A stretch of DNA of 64,000 nt, from NCBI RefSeq assembly GCF_001293685.1, contig NZ_BCAG01000001.1, positions 682,001-746,000 on the forward strand, given 5' to 3'. The position numbers were made by a program, and so were the translations under genes. Of this stretch, positions 1 through 8,787 are shown in pieces. Each line of letters starts with the position of its first letter. Position 1 is the stretch's first letter. Origin of the DNA: Desulfatitalea tepidiphila (GTDB taxonomy: Bacteria; Desulfobacterota; Desulfobacteria; Desulfobacterales; Desulfosarcinaceae). The notes under the pieces are model-generated. The model was not told where the DNA came from and ran no database searches. It saw only the letters and a list, made by a program, of their open reading frames with translations.

Positions 1-984
1 AGCTTCAGCTTTCAGCAGATGATCGGCCAGAGCCCGGCCATGCAGCGCGTGTTCGAAACCATCCAGATGGTGGCCAAAAACGATCTGACGGTGCTGATCA
101 CCGGCGAATCCGGCACCGGCAAGGATCTCACGGCTCGCGCCATCCATGCCCTCAGTTTGCGGAACAAAGGGCCTTACGTGGCTGTCAACTGTCCGACCGT
201 TCCGGAAAACATCCTGGAAAGCGAGCTGTTCGGTTACAAAAAAGGGGCCTTTACCCACGCCACCCAGAATCGAATCGGCCTGTTTCAGGAGGCCCAAGGC
301 GGCACCATTTTCCTGGATGAAATCGGCGATGTGAGCCCGAGCATCCAGACCAAGCTGCTGCGGGTCTTGCAGGAGAAAGAGATCAAGCCCCTGGGAGATG
401 CGCGATCGATTCAGGTGGATGTTCGCATTCTGGCTTCGACCAACCAGGATTTGAAGGCCAAGATCCGCCGCCAGGAGTTTCGAGAAGATTTCTTCTACCG
501 CCTCAACGTGTTGCCCATCCACCTGCCGCCCCTGCGGGAGCGGGTGGAAGACATCGCCTTGCTGACCAACCATTTCCTGGAGAAGCACTGCACGGAACTG
601 AACAAGCCGCACAAGAGCGTCTCGCCCGAGCTCATGGCCATTTTCAAGCGGCGCTATTGGGAGGGCAATATCCGCGAGTTGGAAAACATCATCATTCAGG
701 GGATTTTATTCTCCCCCGAAGAGGTGATCCGGCCCCAGGACGTGGGACTGCAGGCAGGGGAAAAGATCACGGCCAGTTTCGATGCCGATTTAAAAGGTCT
801 GCCTTACAAGGCGGCGAAAGAGAAAAATCTGCAGCATTTCAACGATGCTTATATCGGGCATTTGCTGACCGAGTGCGACGGTAACGTGTCCCAGGCCGCC
901 CGTCTGTGCGGCCTCGAACGGCAGGCCCTGCAGCAGATCATGCGCCGCTACGGCATCAAGGCGGACTCGTACCGCGAAGCCTGA
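1..984 (+). CDS. Sigma-54-dependent transcriptional activator (AAA+ and Fis-type HTH), 5' end outside window
   Basis: The frame is open from base 1 without a start, so the N-terminal part (probably a receiver or other sensor domain) lies upstream of the window. Counting from the Met at 19, the AAA+ domain has Walker A GESGTGKD (29-36), Walker B GGTIFLDE (94-101) and the sigma-54 contact loop as GAFTHA (76-81) instead of the usual GAFTGA. The last 30 or so residues form a Fis-type helix-turn-helix ([17 protein letters not shown]). Proteins of this family hydrolyse ATP to remodel the closed RNA polymerase-sigma-54 complex at -24/-12 promoters. The target operon cannot be told from the window, since downstream genes point the other way. 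The family is certain; the signal sensed is unknown. Confidence 0.93.
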   Translation, partial: SFSFQQMIGQSPAMQRVFETIQMVAKNDLTVLITGESGTGKDLTARAIHALSLRNKGPYVAVNCPTVPENILESELFGYKKGAFTHATQNRIGLFQEAQGGTIFLDEIGDVSPSIQTKLLRVLQEKEIKPLGDARSIQVDVRILASTNQDLKAKIRRQEFREDFFYRLNVLPIHLPPLRERVEDIALLTNHFLEKHCTELNKPHKSVSPELMAIFKRRYWEGNIRELENIIIQGILFSPEEVIRPQDVGLQAGEKITASFDADLKGLPYKAAKEKNLQHFNDAYIGHLLTECDGNVSQAARLCGLERQALQQIMRRYGIKADSYREA

Positions 985-1000
985 CCTTTACGGCGGCGAA

Positions 1001-1201
1001 CTATCCCGCCCTGCCGTCGTCGCACGGCCCCCCGCCATCATCGAATCGTGAGTGCTCGGCGGTGCTGCTGAGCGTGCATTGATCCAGGGGGTCGGCCACT
1101 TCGCGCATGGGGCGACCACAACACTCGGGCACGGGCTCACCGGCCTGGGTTTCGGCTTGTCGATGGCACTGGTCGCATTGGTAGTATGTCTTTTCGGCCA
1201 T
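1001..1201 (-). CDS. Small zinc-ribbon-like protein, 66 aa
   Basis: A short protein with a CxxC pair (YQCDQCH, residues 8-14) followed by a CC pair (PECCGRP, about 26-32), which is the arrangement of a small metal-binding ribbon. The C-terminal 25 residues are low-complexity and probably disordered. It is the last gene of a minus-strand set with the cupin and the exported basic protein. I do not recognise a named family. The sequence supports metal binding only, and the gene itself is moderately secure because it is short. Confidence 0.5.
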   Translation of the reverse strand: MAEKTYYQCDQCHRQAETQAGEPVPECCGRPMREVADPLDQCTLSSTAEHSRFDDGGGPCDDGRAG

Positions 1202-1263
1202 GATCCATTCCTCCGTTCGGTGGCGCTTACATCCGGCCGGAATCTATGCGGTAGATCCGACGC

Positions 1264-1611
1264 CTATTGGTGTCCCTCCTTGGGCACGATGCAGATGAAA
1301 CGGAATTTTTCCATACCGGTGTTCCTGAATTGATGGGGGGTGCCGGCCGGAACAAAGGCATAGCCGCCGGTCTCCACCGGATGCTCTTTCCCCTCCATCA
1401 TCAGCACGCCCCGGCCTTCCAGGATGTAGTTGATGTGCGGCCAGGGGTGGGCATGGGCCGGCGAGTAGCCCTGCGCATCCAGCTCGATCACTCGCATCAC
1501 ATGGTCGCCCCATCCCTGCTGGGGACCTATCAGCGCCTTGATTTTAGCGTTTTTTACTTCCGGGCTCTCGATGGGAGCTGCGGTCAAGTCTTTTTCGTTG
1601 GCAACGATCAT
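1264..1611 (-). CDS. Cupin-domain protein, 115 aa
   Basis: A single-domain cupin. Motif 1 is seen as GYSPAHAHPWPHINYILEG (His-x-His followed by the conserved Glu and Gly), and motif 2 around GGYAFVPAGTPHQFRNTG. The conserved His/Glu residues predict a metal site in a small beta-barrel. Start and stop of neighbouring genes overlap as ATGA (1608-1611), so it is translationally coupled to the exported basic protein upstream. Such proteins range from isomerases to ligand-binding regulators, and no substrate can be assigned from this sequence. Confidence 0.85.
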   Translation of the reverse strand: MIVANEKDLTAAPIESPEVKNAKIKALIGPQQGWGDHVMRVIELDAQGYSPAHAHPWPHINYILEGRGVLMMEGKEHPVETGGYAFVPAGTPHQFRNTGMEKFRFICIVPKEGHQ

Positions 1612-1997
1612 TTGTCGGTATCCTCTCCGGCTGTGTTGTTCTCCTGGACATGGATGCGATCACGGGCGCGTTCCTTTTGCTGGGTTCTGTCCCGCTGCCG
1701 GATTTTTTCCGGATCGCGAGGTGTATCGTTCATCCCCTTGCCCTTTTTGTCCATGACGGCGCGATCCTTTTTGGAACCGTCCTTCCTGGCTTTTTTCTTG
1801 GCCTTCGTCTCCTTGGCGGTATCGGCCTCTGATCCTTTGCCCTGTGGCCGATTCTCGCCGCGGATAAAACGGGCGTTGTCATCGGCCTGATCATAGGCCT
1901 GGCTGGCCGGGCCCTTGCCGTTCGGTCCCTTGGCAATGGCTGCGCTGGACCCCAGAACCAGGAACGCGATGGTGACGATGCTGATTAGTGCTTTCAT
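1608..1997 (-). CDS. Exported, highly charged small protein of unknown function, 129 aa
   Basis: It begins with a clear signal peptide (hydrophobic stretch ISIVTIAFLVLGSSA, then AIAKG) and continues as a Lys/Arg/Asp/Glu-rich low-complexity chain with a KKKARKDGSKKDR tract. The mature protein is predicted to be disordered and periplasmic. It overlaps the start of the cupin gene by four bases (ATGA), suggesting one transcript. No domain is recognised. Confidence 0.6.
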   Translation of the reverse strand: MKALISIVTIAFLVLGSSAAIAKGPNGKGPASQAYDQADDNARFIRGENRPQGKGSEADTAKETKAKKKARKDGSKKDRAVMDKKGKGMNDTPRDPEKIRQRDRTQQKERARDRIHVQENNTAGEDTDK

Positions 1998-2096
1998 AGG
2001 GTTCCCTCGTGATGGTGAATCGGGTTGATTTAAAAACGACTATAAGGCCTTCGGAAATGAGAATCAAGGTGCGCCTCCCTTTGACCGCTGACAGCA

Positions 2097-2391
2097 GTTC
2101 TATCTGGATGCCATTCATTAGACCCGGCGTGGGTGGAACAGGTGGCCGATGCCACACGCCAAGCGGTCAAGAGCCAGTAAAATGCACGGCGGGCGGCCCA
2201 GAAACTCGCTGCGCTCAAACAGTCCGGGCCGATTGTCCACCGTTTGCATTTAACCGGCTCTATGACCGCAGGCTTACGTGGCCCTGGCCACCTGCCCCAC
2301 CCGGGCCTGCCGCAACCGTTGCCATGCGATATTTTTTTAAACGACTTCTATGATGCAGGCCCTTCAGGGTGAATCACACTCAGTCAGAATC
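2097..2391. repeat. MITE-like intergenic element, copy A (diverged)
   Basis: This 295-base stretch matches, along its whole length, the reverse complement of 13780-14075. Shared blocks include the region around 2141-2240 (TGGCCGATGCCACACGCC, GCGGGCGGCCCAGAAACTCG) and the 3' end GGTGAATCACACTCAGT. The ends are diverged forms of the terminal inverted repeat of copy B. It lies between the exported-protein gene and the LarA-like gene and contains no plausible coding frame. It fills most of the 1998-2471 gene-free interval. Confidence 0.85.
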
Positions 2392-2471
2392 GTTGGACCA
2401 CTGTTGCCCGGCTTGTTATTTTCAGGGTGTGAGGTTACACTGCGTTTGACACAGAAGGGATGAGGTGGTCG

Positions 2472-3719
2472 ATGGGGTACGCTTTGGAGTTGGCCTACGG
2501 CAGCGATGCGGTTCAATGGGACTTTGAAAGCAAACCGTGCGTGTTAACGGTCGATGATCCGGTTTTGGCCGTTGACGACGTCCGATTTCGCCGGCGCCTG
2601 GAACAGTATCTGGCATCGCGTCCGATGGATCTGCGGCGCACGGCCGTCGTCGTGGCCGACAAGACCCGCCTGTGCGAGTATCCCCGCTACCTGCCGGTGT
2701 TGCTGTCGGTGTTGACGGCGCACGGGGCGGCACCCGGCGACCTCGAGGTGTATATCGCCTATGGCACCCATACCCGCCAAAGCCGGGAAGAGTGCATCCA
2801 GGCTTACGGCACGGCCTTGGATACCGGTCGGTGGCTGCATCACGACTGCGCCGGGCAGACCCGTTTCGTCTCCCTGGGTCACACCCGACGGGGAACACCG
2901 GTGCGCATTCGAGAAGATATACTGGAGGCCACCTGCCGGGTGACGTTCGGCGCCATCGCCCACCACTATTTTGCCGGTTATGGCGGCGGTCGCAAACTCA
3001 TCTTCCCGGGATTGGGTGAAAAGCAGGCCATTTACGCGAACCATGGGCTATTCCTGGATCGTTCGCGGCGCCGCCTGGCGGACGGCTGCCGGTCGGGGGC
3101 GCTGGCCGGAAACCCCCTGGCCGAGGACCTGGCCGAAGTGGAAACCTTTCGGCCGGCGGACCTGTCCGTGCACGCCATCCTGGACAGCCGGGGCCGGGTT
3201 TGCGACCTGCTGGTGGGCCAGGGCGTTGCCCAGTTCGAGGCGGCCTGCGCCCGCCACGCGGCGCATACCGCCGTGGAAGGGGCCGACTATGACCTGGTAT
3301 TGGCCTCGTGCGGCGGCTACCCCAAGGATATCAACCTGATTCAGAGCCACAAGGCCATCCACCACGCCGCTGCCTTTGTGCGCGACGGCGGGCGCCTGAT
3401 CCTTCTGGCCGCCTGCCCGGACGGCGTCGGTTCGCAAACCTTTTTGCCCTGGTTCGACCTGGGTGGCTGGGATGCGGTCTTCGAACGGCTGGCCGGCCGC
3501 TACGAAGGCAACGGCGGTACGGCCCTGGCCTTGATGGAGAAGACGCGGCGGATCCGCATCGATCTGGTCTCCGCGCTGCCGGCGGACATCGCCCGTAAGA
3601 TCGGGGTCGGCTCCATTTCCATGGAGGAGGCGCGGCAGGCGGTGAGGGCGCACCAGGGGACATTGGCGGTGATTCCCAATGCCAGTGTTCTGGTTCGGCG
3701 GGATTCTGAAAAGAAGTAG
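2472..3719 (+). CDS. larA: LarA-family nickel-pincer racemase/epimerase (lactate racemase-like)
   Basis: A 415-residue protein of the length usual for LarA. Residues matching the nickel-pincer nucleotide site are present: GTH (H100), HH (164-165), K175 in GGGRKLIFPG and H191. The H165-K175-H191 spacing is identical to H174-K184-H200 of Lactobacillus plantarum LarA, where the lysine carries the cofactor covalently. It should interconvert the enantiomers of lactate or another 2-hydroxy acid in the cytoplasm. The start at 2472 is preferred over ATG 2460 because GAGG (2462-2465) lies six bases upstream. The next gene, a flavin/Fe-S 2-hydroxyacid dehydrogenase, fits lactate use. The cofactor-making larB/C/E genes are not in the window. 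The exact substrate is inferred. Confidence 0.88.
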   Translation: MGYALELAYGSDAVQWDFESKPCVLTVDDPVLAVDDVRFRRRLEQYLASRPMDLRRTAVVVADKTRLCEYPRYLPVLLSVLTAHGAAPGDLEVYIAYGTHTRQSREECIQAYGTALDTGRWLHHDCAGQTRFVSLGHTRRGTPVRIREDILEATCRVTFGAIAHHYFAGYGGGRKLIFPGLGEKQAIYANHGLFLDRSRRRLADGCRSGALAGNPLAEDLAEVETFRPADLSVHAILDSRGRVCDLLVGQGVAQFEAACARHAAHTAVEGADYDLVLASCGGYPKDINLIQSHKAIHHAAAFVRDGGRLILLAACPDGVGSQTFLPWFDLGGWDAVFERLAGRYEGNGGTALALMEKTRRIRIDLVSALPADIARKIGVGSISMEEARQAVRAHQGTLAVIPNASVLVRRDSEKK

Positions 3720-3818
3720 GAAAGTATGAAAGCAGGAAAGCATGAAAGTTGAGATAGGATGTCGATTTGGATGGTTTGGGAATCGGCATGCTTCTTCATC
3801 ATGCTTCCATGGATCAAG
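3720..3818. repeat. GAAAGCATG-type short repeats and inverted repeat between larA and the dehydrogenase
   Basis: The gap contains near-repeated GAAAGTATGAAAGC and GAAAGCATGAAAG words (3721-3750) and, 50 bases later, the inverted form CATCATGCTTCC (3798-3809). Together they can pair as an imperfect stem with a long loop. The dehydrogenase start codons lie inside or just after it. The role is unknown; it could be a post-transcriptional element or a dispersed intergenic repeat. Confidence 0.4.
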
Positions 3819-6671
3819 ATGAACACAAAAAGTAAACTCAAGCCCCCTTTTAACGAGCTGGCCGTGCAAATTGCCGGTGAGGTGCACACCGATCCGTTGC
3901 GGCGCTACATGCTCGCCACCGACGGCAGTATTTTTCAGAAATTGCCGGTCGCCGTGGTCTATCCCCGATGCACGCAGGATGTTCAAAGCACTGTCAAATT
4001 CGCCATCCGCAACGGCATGCAGGTCCATCCGCGCGGCGCCGGCAGCGGTTTGTGCGGATCGGCCGTCGGCGACGGCATCGTCGTCGATTTCACCAAATTC
4101 ATGAATCGATTGATTGACCTGGACGTGCCGGGCGGTTACTTCGAGTGCGAACCCGGTTTCCGCCTGGGTGAGTTGGAGGTGGCACTGAAGGGCAGCGGCC
4201 GGTTCTTTCCGCCCGATCCCTCGAGCGGCGAGTATGCCACCTTCGGCGGCATGTGCGCGACCAACGCCAGCGGCGCCCATTCGGTCAAGTACGGCAACGT
4301 GGCCGATTACCTGGTCGATGCGGAGGTGGTCTTCGCCGATGGTTCGGCGGCCTTGCTGTCCGATATCGAGGCCGCCGGAACCGATGCCTTGCCGCGCCAC
4401 CTCACCCAATTGGCGCGATTATACGATCGGCACGCCGGGACCATCGAGAGCGCCTATCCGCCCATCGCCTGCAATGTGGCCGGTTACAACCTGCGCGGAT
4501 TGGTCCGGGACGGCCGTTTGCATCTCCACCGACTGCTGTGCGGCGCCGAAGGCACCCTGGGTATTGCCACGCGCCTGCGTTTTCGCCTGATCGACCGGCC
4601 GGCCGCCGACAGCCTCGTGGTCGCATTCTTCGACGACATTCTCAGCGCGGCCCGGGCGGTCCAGCATGCCATGGGCCTGGCGCCTTCGGGCATCGAAATC
4701 ATGGACAAATCCCTCCTGCAGCTGGCTCGCGCATCGGACCGGACGCTTGAAGAGCGGATTCCCCACGACGTCGACAATGTCCTGCTCATCGAGTTCGACG
4801 GCCCGTCGGCCGACGAGTGCGCCCGCCAGGCGGAGACGCTTCGCGGTCAATTGCAATCCCTCGGGTTGACCGAGCGGGCCTACGAAGCGGTCTCGGCAGT
4901 GGAGAAGGAGAAGTTCTGGGCCGTGCGCAAGGCCGCGGTACCGACCCTTTACAAGCTCAAGGGACCCCGCAAGATCCTGGCCCTGGTCGAAGACGCGGCC
5001 GTGCCCGTGGACCGCCTGACCGAATACTTCACCGGGATCTATGACCTCTTTGAACGCTTGCAGATCCCCTTCGTGGTCTACGGCCACATTGCCAAGGGAT
5101 TGATGCACACCCGGCCGTTGCTCGATCTGAAAGATCCGCGCGATGTCGATCTGCTGCAGCCCATTGCCGACGGCGTCTACGACCTGGTCGACGGGCTCGA
5201 CGGGACGGTGTCGGGCGAACACGGCGACGGCCGTCTTCGCACGGCCTATGTCCAGCGGAAATATCCGGCGATCTATGATCTGTTCGTCCGTACCAAACAA
5301 CTGCTCGATCCGCAGAACCTCTTCAACCCGGAGATCAAGACCTGCGACGATCCCGGCCAGATGACCCGCCATCTGCGCTACGGCCCCGATTACCGAAGTC
5401 AGCCCCTGGACCGGCTGCGCCTGCTGTGGCAGGACGCATTCGTTAGGGAAACCGAACTGTGCCATGGCTGCGCCAAATGCACCACGGTGACCGCCGCCAC
5501 GCGCATGTGTCCGGTCTACAAGGCCACCCGGGACGAATCGGCCGCGCCCCGAGCCAAGGGCAATGTGCTGCGGGCGCTGATCAGCGGCGTGCTGCCGAAC
5601 CGGACGCTTTATGCAGCCACGCTTCAACAGGTGATGGCCCAGTGCGTCAACTGCGGCAGCTGCTATGTCGAATGCCCCTCCAACGTCAATATCCCCAAAT
5701 TGGCCATGGAGGCCAAGGCCCAGTACGCACGCCGTCACGGTGTGGGCTGTCCCGAACGGATTACCGCCCAGGTCGAACTGCTGGCCAGGACCACCCACCG
5801 GCTGTCGCCCCTCATCGGCACGGCCACCCAGGTAACGCCTATCCGCAGGCTCTCCGCACGCCTGGCCGGACTGGCGCCGGAACGCGGCGTGGTGCTGTTT
5901 GAACGGCGATCGCTCTACCAGCGGGTGCCCGCAGTGCTGCCCGGCAACGGCCCTCACGTGCTCTATTATGCCGGTTGCTATGCCGGCTACATCCGGCCCG
6001 CCCTGGGTGTGGCGGCTACTGCCCTGCTCAACCGCATGGGCATGCAGGTCCATCTGCCGCCCCAGGCCTGCTGCGGCCTGCCCCAGCTCTCCAAGGGCCT
6101 CGCATCCGCGGCTCACTACGCTGTTCAGCGGAACATGGCCGCCTGGCACGGGCTGCTCGACGCGGTCGACTGGATCGTGGTGACCTGCTCCTCGTGCGGT
6201 TATGCCTTGATGCAGGATTGGGCCTATCTTCTCGATCGGCCCACCGCCGAGCAGGTGCGCGCCAAGACCATCCACATCTCGCAATTGATCGGCGATCATA
6301 CCGATCGGCTGCCGTCCGCCGCACTGGACGTCAAACTGGCGTACCACGCGCCCTGTCATCTGCGCATCCAGCCCAACAGCCGCAGCTCCCTGGCCTTGCT
6401 CGGCGCCCTCCCCGGCGTCCAGCTCCAGGACCTGAACAGCACCTGTTGCGGCATGGCGGGAAGCTGGGGCATGCTGCACGCCAACTATGACTTGAGCCGC
6501 ACCATCGCCGCCCCCATGATCCAGCGGCTGAACGCCTCGGGCGCCGATCTCGGCGTCACCGACTGCCCCACCTGCCAGATGCAGATGGAGCACCTGGGGC
6601 GGCTGCCCGTGCGCCACCCCGTAGAGGTGGTCTTGGAGGCGGTTCAGGTGGCGGATCGCCGGGATCGATAG
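3819..6671 (+). CDS. FAD-linked 2-hydroxyacid (D-lactate) dehydrogenase fused to Fe-S and CCG domains
   Basis: A 950-residue single-chain enzyme. The N-terminal half is a GlcD-type FAD-binding PCMH domain (PRGAGSGLCGSAVGDG near residue 70) with the FAD-oxidase C domain (GEHGDGR near 465). Two [4Fe-4S] motifs follow (CHGCAKC...CP near 548 and CVNCGSCYVECP near 610), then two CCG modules (ACCGLPQ, TCCGMAG) like GlpC/HdrD. Such proteins oxidise D-lactate or glycolate-type acids and pass electrons to the quinone pool or a heterodisulfide-reductase-like partner. The start at 3819 (MNTKSKL) is chosen on homology; in-frame ATGs at 3759 and 3801 exist and no strong ribosome site decides. It follows the LarA-like gene by 99 bases, suggesting one operon. 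Confidence 0.9.
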   Translation: MNTKSKLKPPFNELAVQIAGEVHTDPLRRYMLATDGSIFQKLPVAVVYPRCTQDVQSTVKFAIRNGMQVHPRGAGSGLCGSAVGDGIVVDFTKFMNRLIDLDVPGGYFECEPGFRLGELEVALKGSGRFFPPDPSSGEYATFGGMCATNASGAHSVKYGNVADYLVDAEVVFADGSAALLSDIEAAGTDALPRHLTQLARLYDRHAGTIESAYPPIACNVAGYNLRGLVRDGRLHLHRLLCGAEGTLGIATRLRFRLIDRPAADSLVVAFFDDILSAARAVQHAMGLAPSGIEIMDKSLLQLARASDRTLEERIPHDVDNVLLIEFDGPSADECARQAETLRGQLQSLGLTERAYEAVSAVEKEKFWAVRKAAVPTLYKLKGPRKILALVEDAAVPVDRLTEYFTGIYDLFERLQIPFVVYGHIAKGLMHTRPLLDLKDPRDVDLLQPIADGVYDLVDGLDGTVSGEHGDGRLRTAYVQRKYPAIYDLFVRTKQLLDPQNLFNPEIKTCDDPGQMTRHLRYGPDYRSQPLDRLRLLWQDAFVRETELCHGCAKCTTVTAATRMCPVYKATRDESAAPRAKGNVLRALISGVLPNRTLYAATLQQVMAQCVNCGSCYVECPSNVNIPKLAMEAKAQYARRHGVGCPERITAQVELLARTTHRLSPLIGTATQVTPIRRLSARLAGLAPERGVVLFERRSLYQRVPAVLPGNGPHVLYYAGCYAGYIRPALGVAATALLNRMGMQVHLPPQACCGLPQLSKGLASAAHYAVQRNMAAWHGLLDAVDWIVVTCSSCGYALMQDWAYLLDRPTAEQVRAKTIHISQLIGDHTDRLPSAALDVKLAYHAPCHLRIQPNSRSSLALLGALPGVQLQDLNSTCCGMAGSWGMLHANYDLSRTIAAPMIQRLNASGADLGVTDCPTCQMQMEHLGRLPVRHPVEVVLEAVQVADRRDR

Positions 6672-6744
6672 GACATGGATTGGCCGCCATTGAAATTTCT
6701 GTTGTTTCCGCAGGGATGATTTGTTATGAACAGGCCCACATTTC

Positions 6745-6820
6745 GGGGATGTAGCTCAGCTGGGAGAGCGCAGCGTTCGCAACGCTGAGGTCAGGGGTTC
6801 GATCCCCCTCATCTCCACCA
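6745..6820 (+). tRNA. tRNA-Ala (anticodon CGC)
   Basis: A complete cloverleaf of 76 bases: acceptor GGGGATG pairing with CATCTCC, including the G3-U70 wobble that marks alanine tRNAs; D-arm GCTCAGCTGGGAGAGC; anticodon stem CAGCG/CGCTG around TTCGCAA; T-arm AGGGGTTCGATCCCCCT; encoded CCA at 6818-6820. Anticodon CGC reads GCG. A strong terminator follows at 6833. Confidence 0.98.
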
Positions 6821-6832
6821 TTCAGATTATAA

Positions 6833-6861
6833 CCCGCTGGTAATGCAGCGGGTTTTTTTTT
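6833..6861 (+). terminator. Rho-independent terminator after tRNA-Ala
   Basis: A seven-base-pair stem CCCGCTG/CAGCGGG (6833-6839, 6846-6852) with a six-base loop, followed by a run of nine T residues. Confidence 0.93.
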
Positions 6862-7238
6862 GTTTTATAGCCTAAAAACCTTGGATTCTCCAGCTGTTAC
6901 ACACACACTGAGGACACACATTGAGAATGGAGGATCCCATGGTGCCCATCTATTCAATTTTGTGAGAACTAAGCAGCGGGCTCGCAATCTGGAGGTGCGG
7001 CCGATACTGAGCTTGCTGAATTCCTGGAAAAAAATCCTTGCCATCATAGTTGATATGGAAAAAAGAGAAGTGTGAAAGTCCGCCAATGGCTTCTCGATAC
7101 CTTCGGTATCTCGCTGATTTATTGCTGTTTGTGAATATTTGTGCAACTATGGTCTTTAAATCCTGAACATGTATCCCTGAATTTTATACCGATGAACCTT
7201 TGGGTCGAGACAATCGTTAGGTTTTATTGAGAATAGAG
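6862..7238. other. AT-rich gene-free interval between tRNA-Ala and the K+ channel gene
   Basis: About 375 bases, visibly poorer in G+C than the flanking genes. It contains a small perfect hairpin GATACC-TTC-GGTATC near 7097-7111. Short open frames exist on both strands but have no ribosome site or recognisable product. Nothing identifiable is present; it could be the remnant of an element inserted at the tRNA 3' side, but no attachment repeat of the tRNA end is visible. Confidence 0.4.
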
Positions 7239-8291
7239 ATGACATTCCTGAAAAGGGCCAAAGTGCTTCGCTCGCAGGCGCGTTCGCTGCATCCGTTTGG
7301 CTGGTCTATCATCATGGGCACCTGTTTCATCCTGTTGCTGATCATGGCCGGCACGTCCGGTTACATGCTGTTGGAAAAATGGAGGTTCATCGAGAGCCTG
7401 TATATGGTGATCATCACCCTTTCCACCGTGGGCTTTATGGAAGTAAAACCGCTTTCCGACACCGCCCGGGTAATGACCATGCTCATTATTTTTGGGGGTG
7501 TGGGTGCTTTTTTTTATCTTGGCGGGTCACTCGCGCAGATGCTGGTGGAAGGGAAATTCCAGAACATCTTGGGGAGACGCAGGGTGCAAAAAATAATCGG
7601 CAAACTGACTGGGCATTACATTATTTGCGGTTATGGCAGAATCGGCAAGGTGGTGGCCCAAGGCATCCAGAACGAAGGTTTGGACGTGGTGGTCATCGAA
7701 AACGACAAGGATTCCCTGGCTCAATTGGGGCAGGATAAGATTCTCTATATCGAAGGAGATGCCACAAAAGACGGGACTTTGCTTTCGGCAGGCCTGGAGA
7801 AGGCCAAATGCCTGATCGCTGCGCTTTCCGAAGATGCGGACAATGTGTTCGTGACCCTGACCTCAAGGCAGCTTAACCCGAAGATCATGATTATCGCCCG
7901 AACCGATGTGGAATCGCATGTCTCCCGCCTGAAACAGGCCGGGGCCGATAACGTTTTCATGCCGTACAACATCGGCGGGCTGCGCCTGGTCCAAAGCGTT
8001 CTCCGGCCAACGGCAACCAGTCTTCTCGACCTGGCCATGAGGGGAGACATCAACCTTCAGATGGAGGAGTTGCCGGTCAGCAAGCATTCCGAGTTTGTGG
8101 ATAAACTGGTGAAGAATTCGGGAATACGGCCCAGATTTGACATACTCATCGTCGGCATTAAAAAGTCTTCGGGGGAAATGGTCTTCAATCCAGGTCCGGA
8201 AACGATCATCAACGAGGGCGATTTGCTGATTGCCCTTGGCAAGCCTGAAAACCTGCAAAAACTGCAGCGGGTCTGCGATCCAGCCGCCTGA
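7239..8291 (+). CDS. Potassium channel subunit with RCK (TrkA-N and TrkA-C) domains
   Basis: A 350-residue membrane protein: TM1 (IIMGTCFILLLIMAG), pore helix and selectivity filter STVGFMEV, TM2 (MTMLIIFGGVGAFFYLGGSLA), then a cytoplasmic TrkA-N Rossmann domain (YIICGYGRIGKVVA, with GxGxxG) and a C-terminal TrkA-C/RCK lobe. It matches the two-TM, ligand-gated K+ channel architecture of MthK. The filter reads TVGFM instead of TVGYG, so the second filter glycine is replaced. The start at ATG 7239 is preferred over TTG 7227. It stands alone in the plus orientation. Ion conduction is inferred from fold; the variant filter makes ion selectivity less certain. Confidence 0.9.
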   Translation: MTFLKRAKVLRSQARSLHPFGWSIIMGTCFILLLIMAGTSGYMLLEKWRFIESLYMVIITLSTVGFMEVKPLSDTARVMTMLIIFGGVGAFFYLGGSLAQMLVEGKFQNILGRRRVQKIIGKLTGHYIICGYGRIGKVVAQGIQNEGLDVVVIENDKDSLAQLGQDKILYIEGDATKDGTLLSAGLEKAKCLIAALSEDADNVFVTLTSRQLNPKIMIIARTDVESHVSRLKQAGADNVFMPYNIGGLRLVQSVLRPTATSLLDLAMRGDINLQMEELPVSKHSEFVDKLVKNSGIRPRFDILIVGIKKSSGEMVFNPGPETIINEGDLLIALGKPENLQKLQRVCDPAA

Positions 8292-8307
8292 CCCGTCACT
8301 TCGCCAT

Positions 8308-8787
8308 CTATTTTTCTTCGATGACCAGACCTCTGGAGGTGAACGATATGCCCTGCTGGGTTTGGGCGCCGATCATGATGGTTTCCACCAGTGGAGGGGA
8401 CACCGCTTGATCCGATTCCCATTCAACCATGAAACTGGCACCGGAGCCTCCGGATTTGTCGGATTCACGCACGACAAAACGAGTGGATGAAAGTTTTTCC
8501 AGCGCCATGGGTTTGTCCAGATATGCATTCAATGGTTTTCCATTGGAATCATAATAGACGACCTTTTGAATGGTGATGGGAAAGTTGCGGTCGGTGTTGC
8601 GGATGCTCAACGTTACCGTCAAAAGAAACGGCCGTTCCCGGTCTCCGATGTAGATATGGGAATATACGGGCACATAGAGGATCTGCCCTCTGGATACGGA
8701 TGGCTTGTTTTGGGCGATGGCATCCACAATTCCGAAGGCCAGGCAACCGACGATCACCATAGAGCAAAGCAATCCGCGTACAGTCAT
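8308..8787 (-). CDS. Exported DUF3124-type protein
   Basis: A 159-residue protein with a signal peptide (LLCSMVIVGCLAFGIVDAIAQ) and a mature domain containing VPVYSHIYIGDRERPFLLTV and LSIRNTD, the pattern I associate with DUF3124. The start at 8787 is chosen because GGAGG stands five bases upstream, whereas the longer frame has no ribosome site. It converges on the K+ channel gene, which ends at 8291. Function is unknown; the location should be periplasmic. Confidence 0.8.
   Translation of the reverse strand: MTVRGLLCSMVIVGCLAFGIVDAIAQNKPSVSRGQILYVPVYSHIYIGDRERPFLLTVTLSIRNTDRNFPITIQKVVYYDSNGKPLNAYLDKPMALEKLSSTRFVVRESDKSGGSGASFMVEWESDQAVSPPLVETIMIGAQTQQGISFTSRGLVIEEK

Noticed and set aside
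4419-6617. Long minus-strand open frame opposite the dehydrogenase
   Set aside because: Shadow of the plus-strand gene in a high-GC region; its product is low-complexity His/Gly/Gln-rich without motifs.
6860-7146. Open frames on both strands after tRNA-Ala (about 70-93 codons)
   Set aside because: No ribosome site, no recognisable domain, and both strands open in the same AT-rich stretch, which is typical of non-coding sequence.
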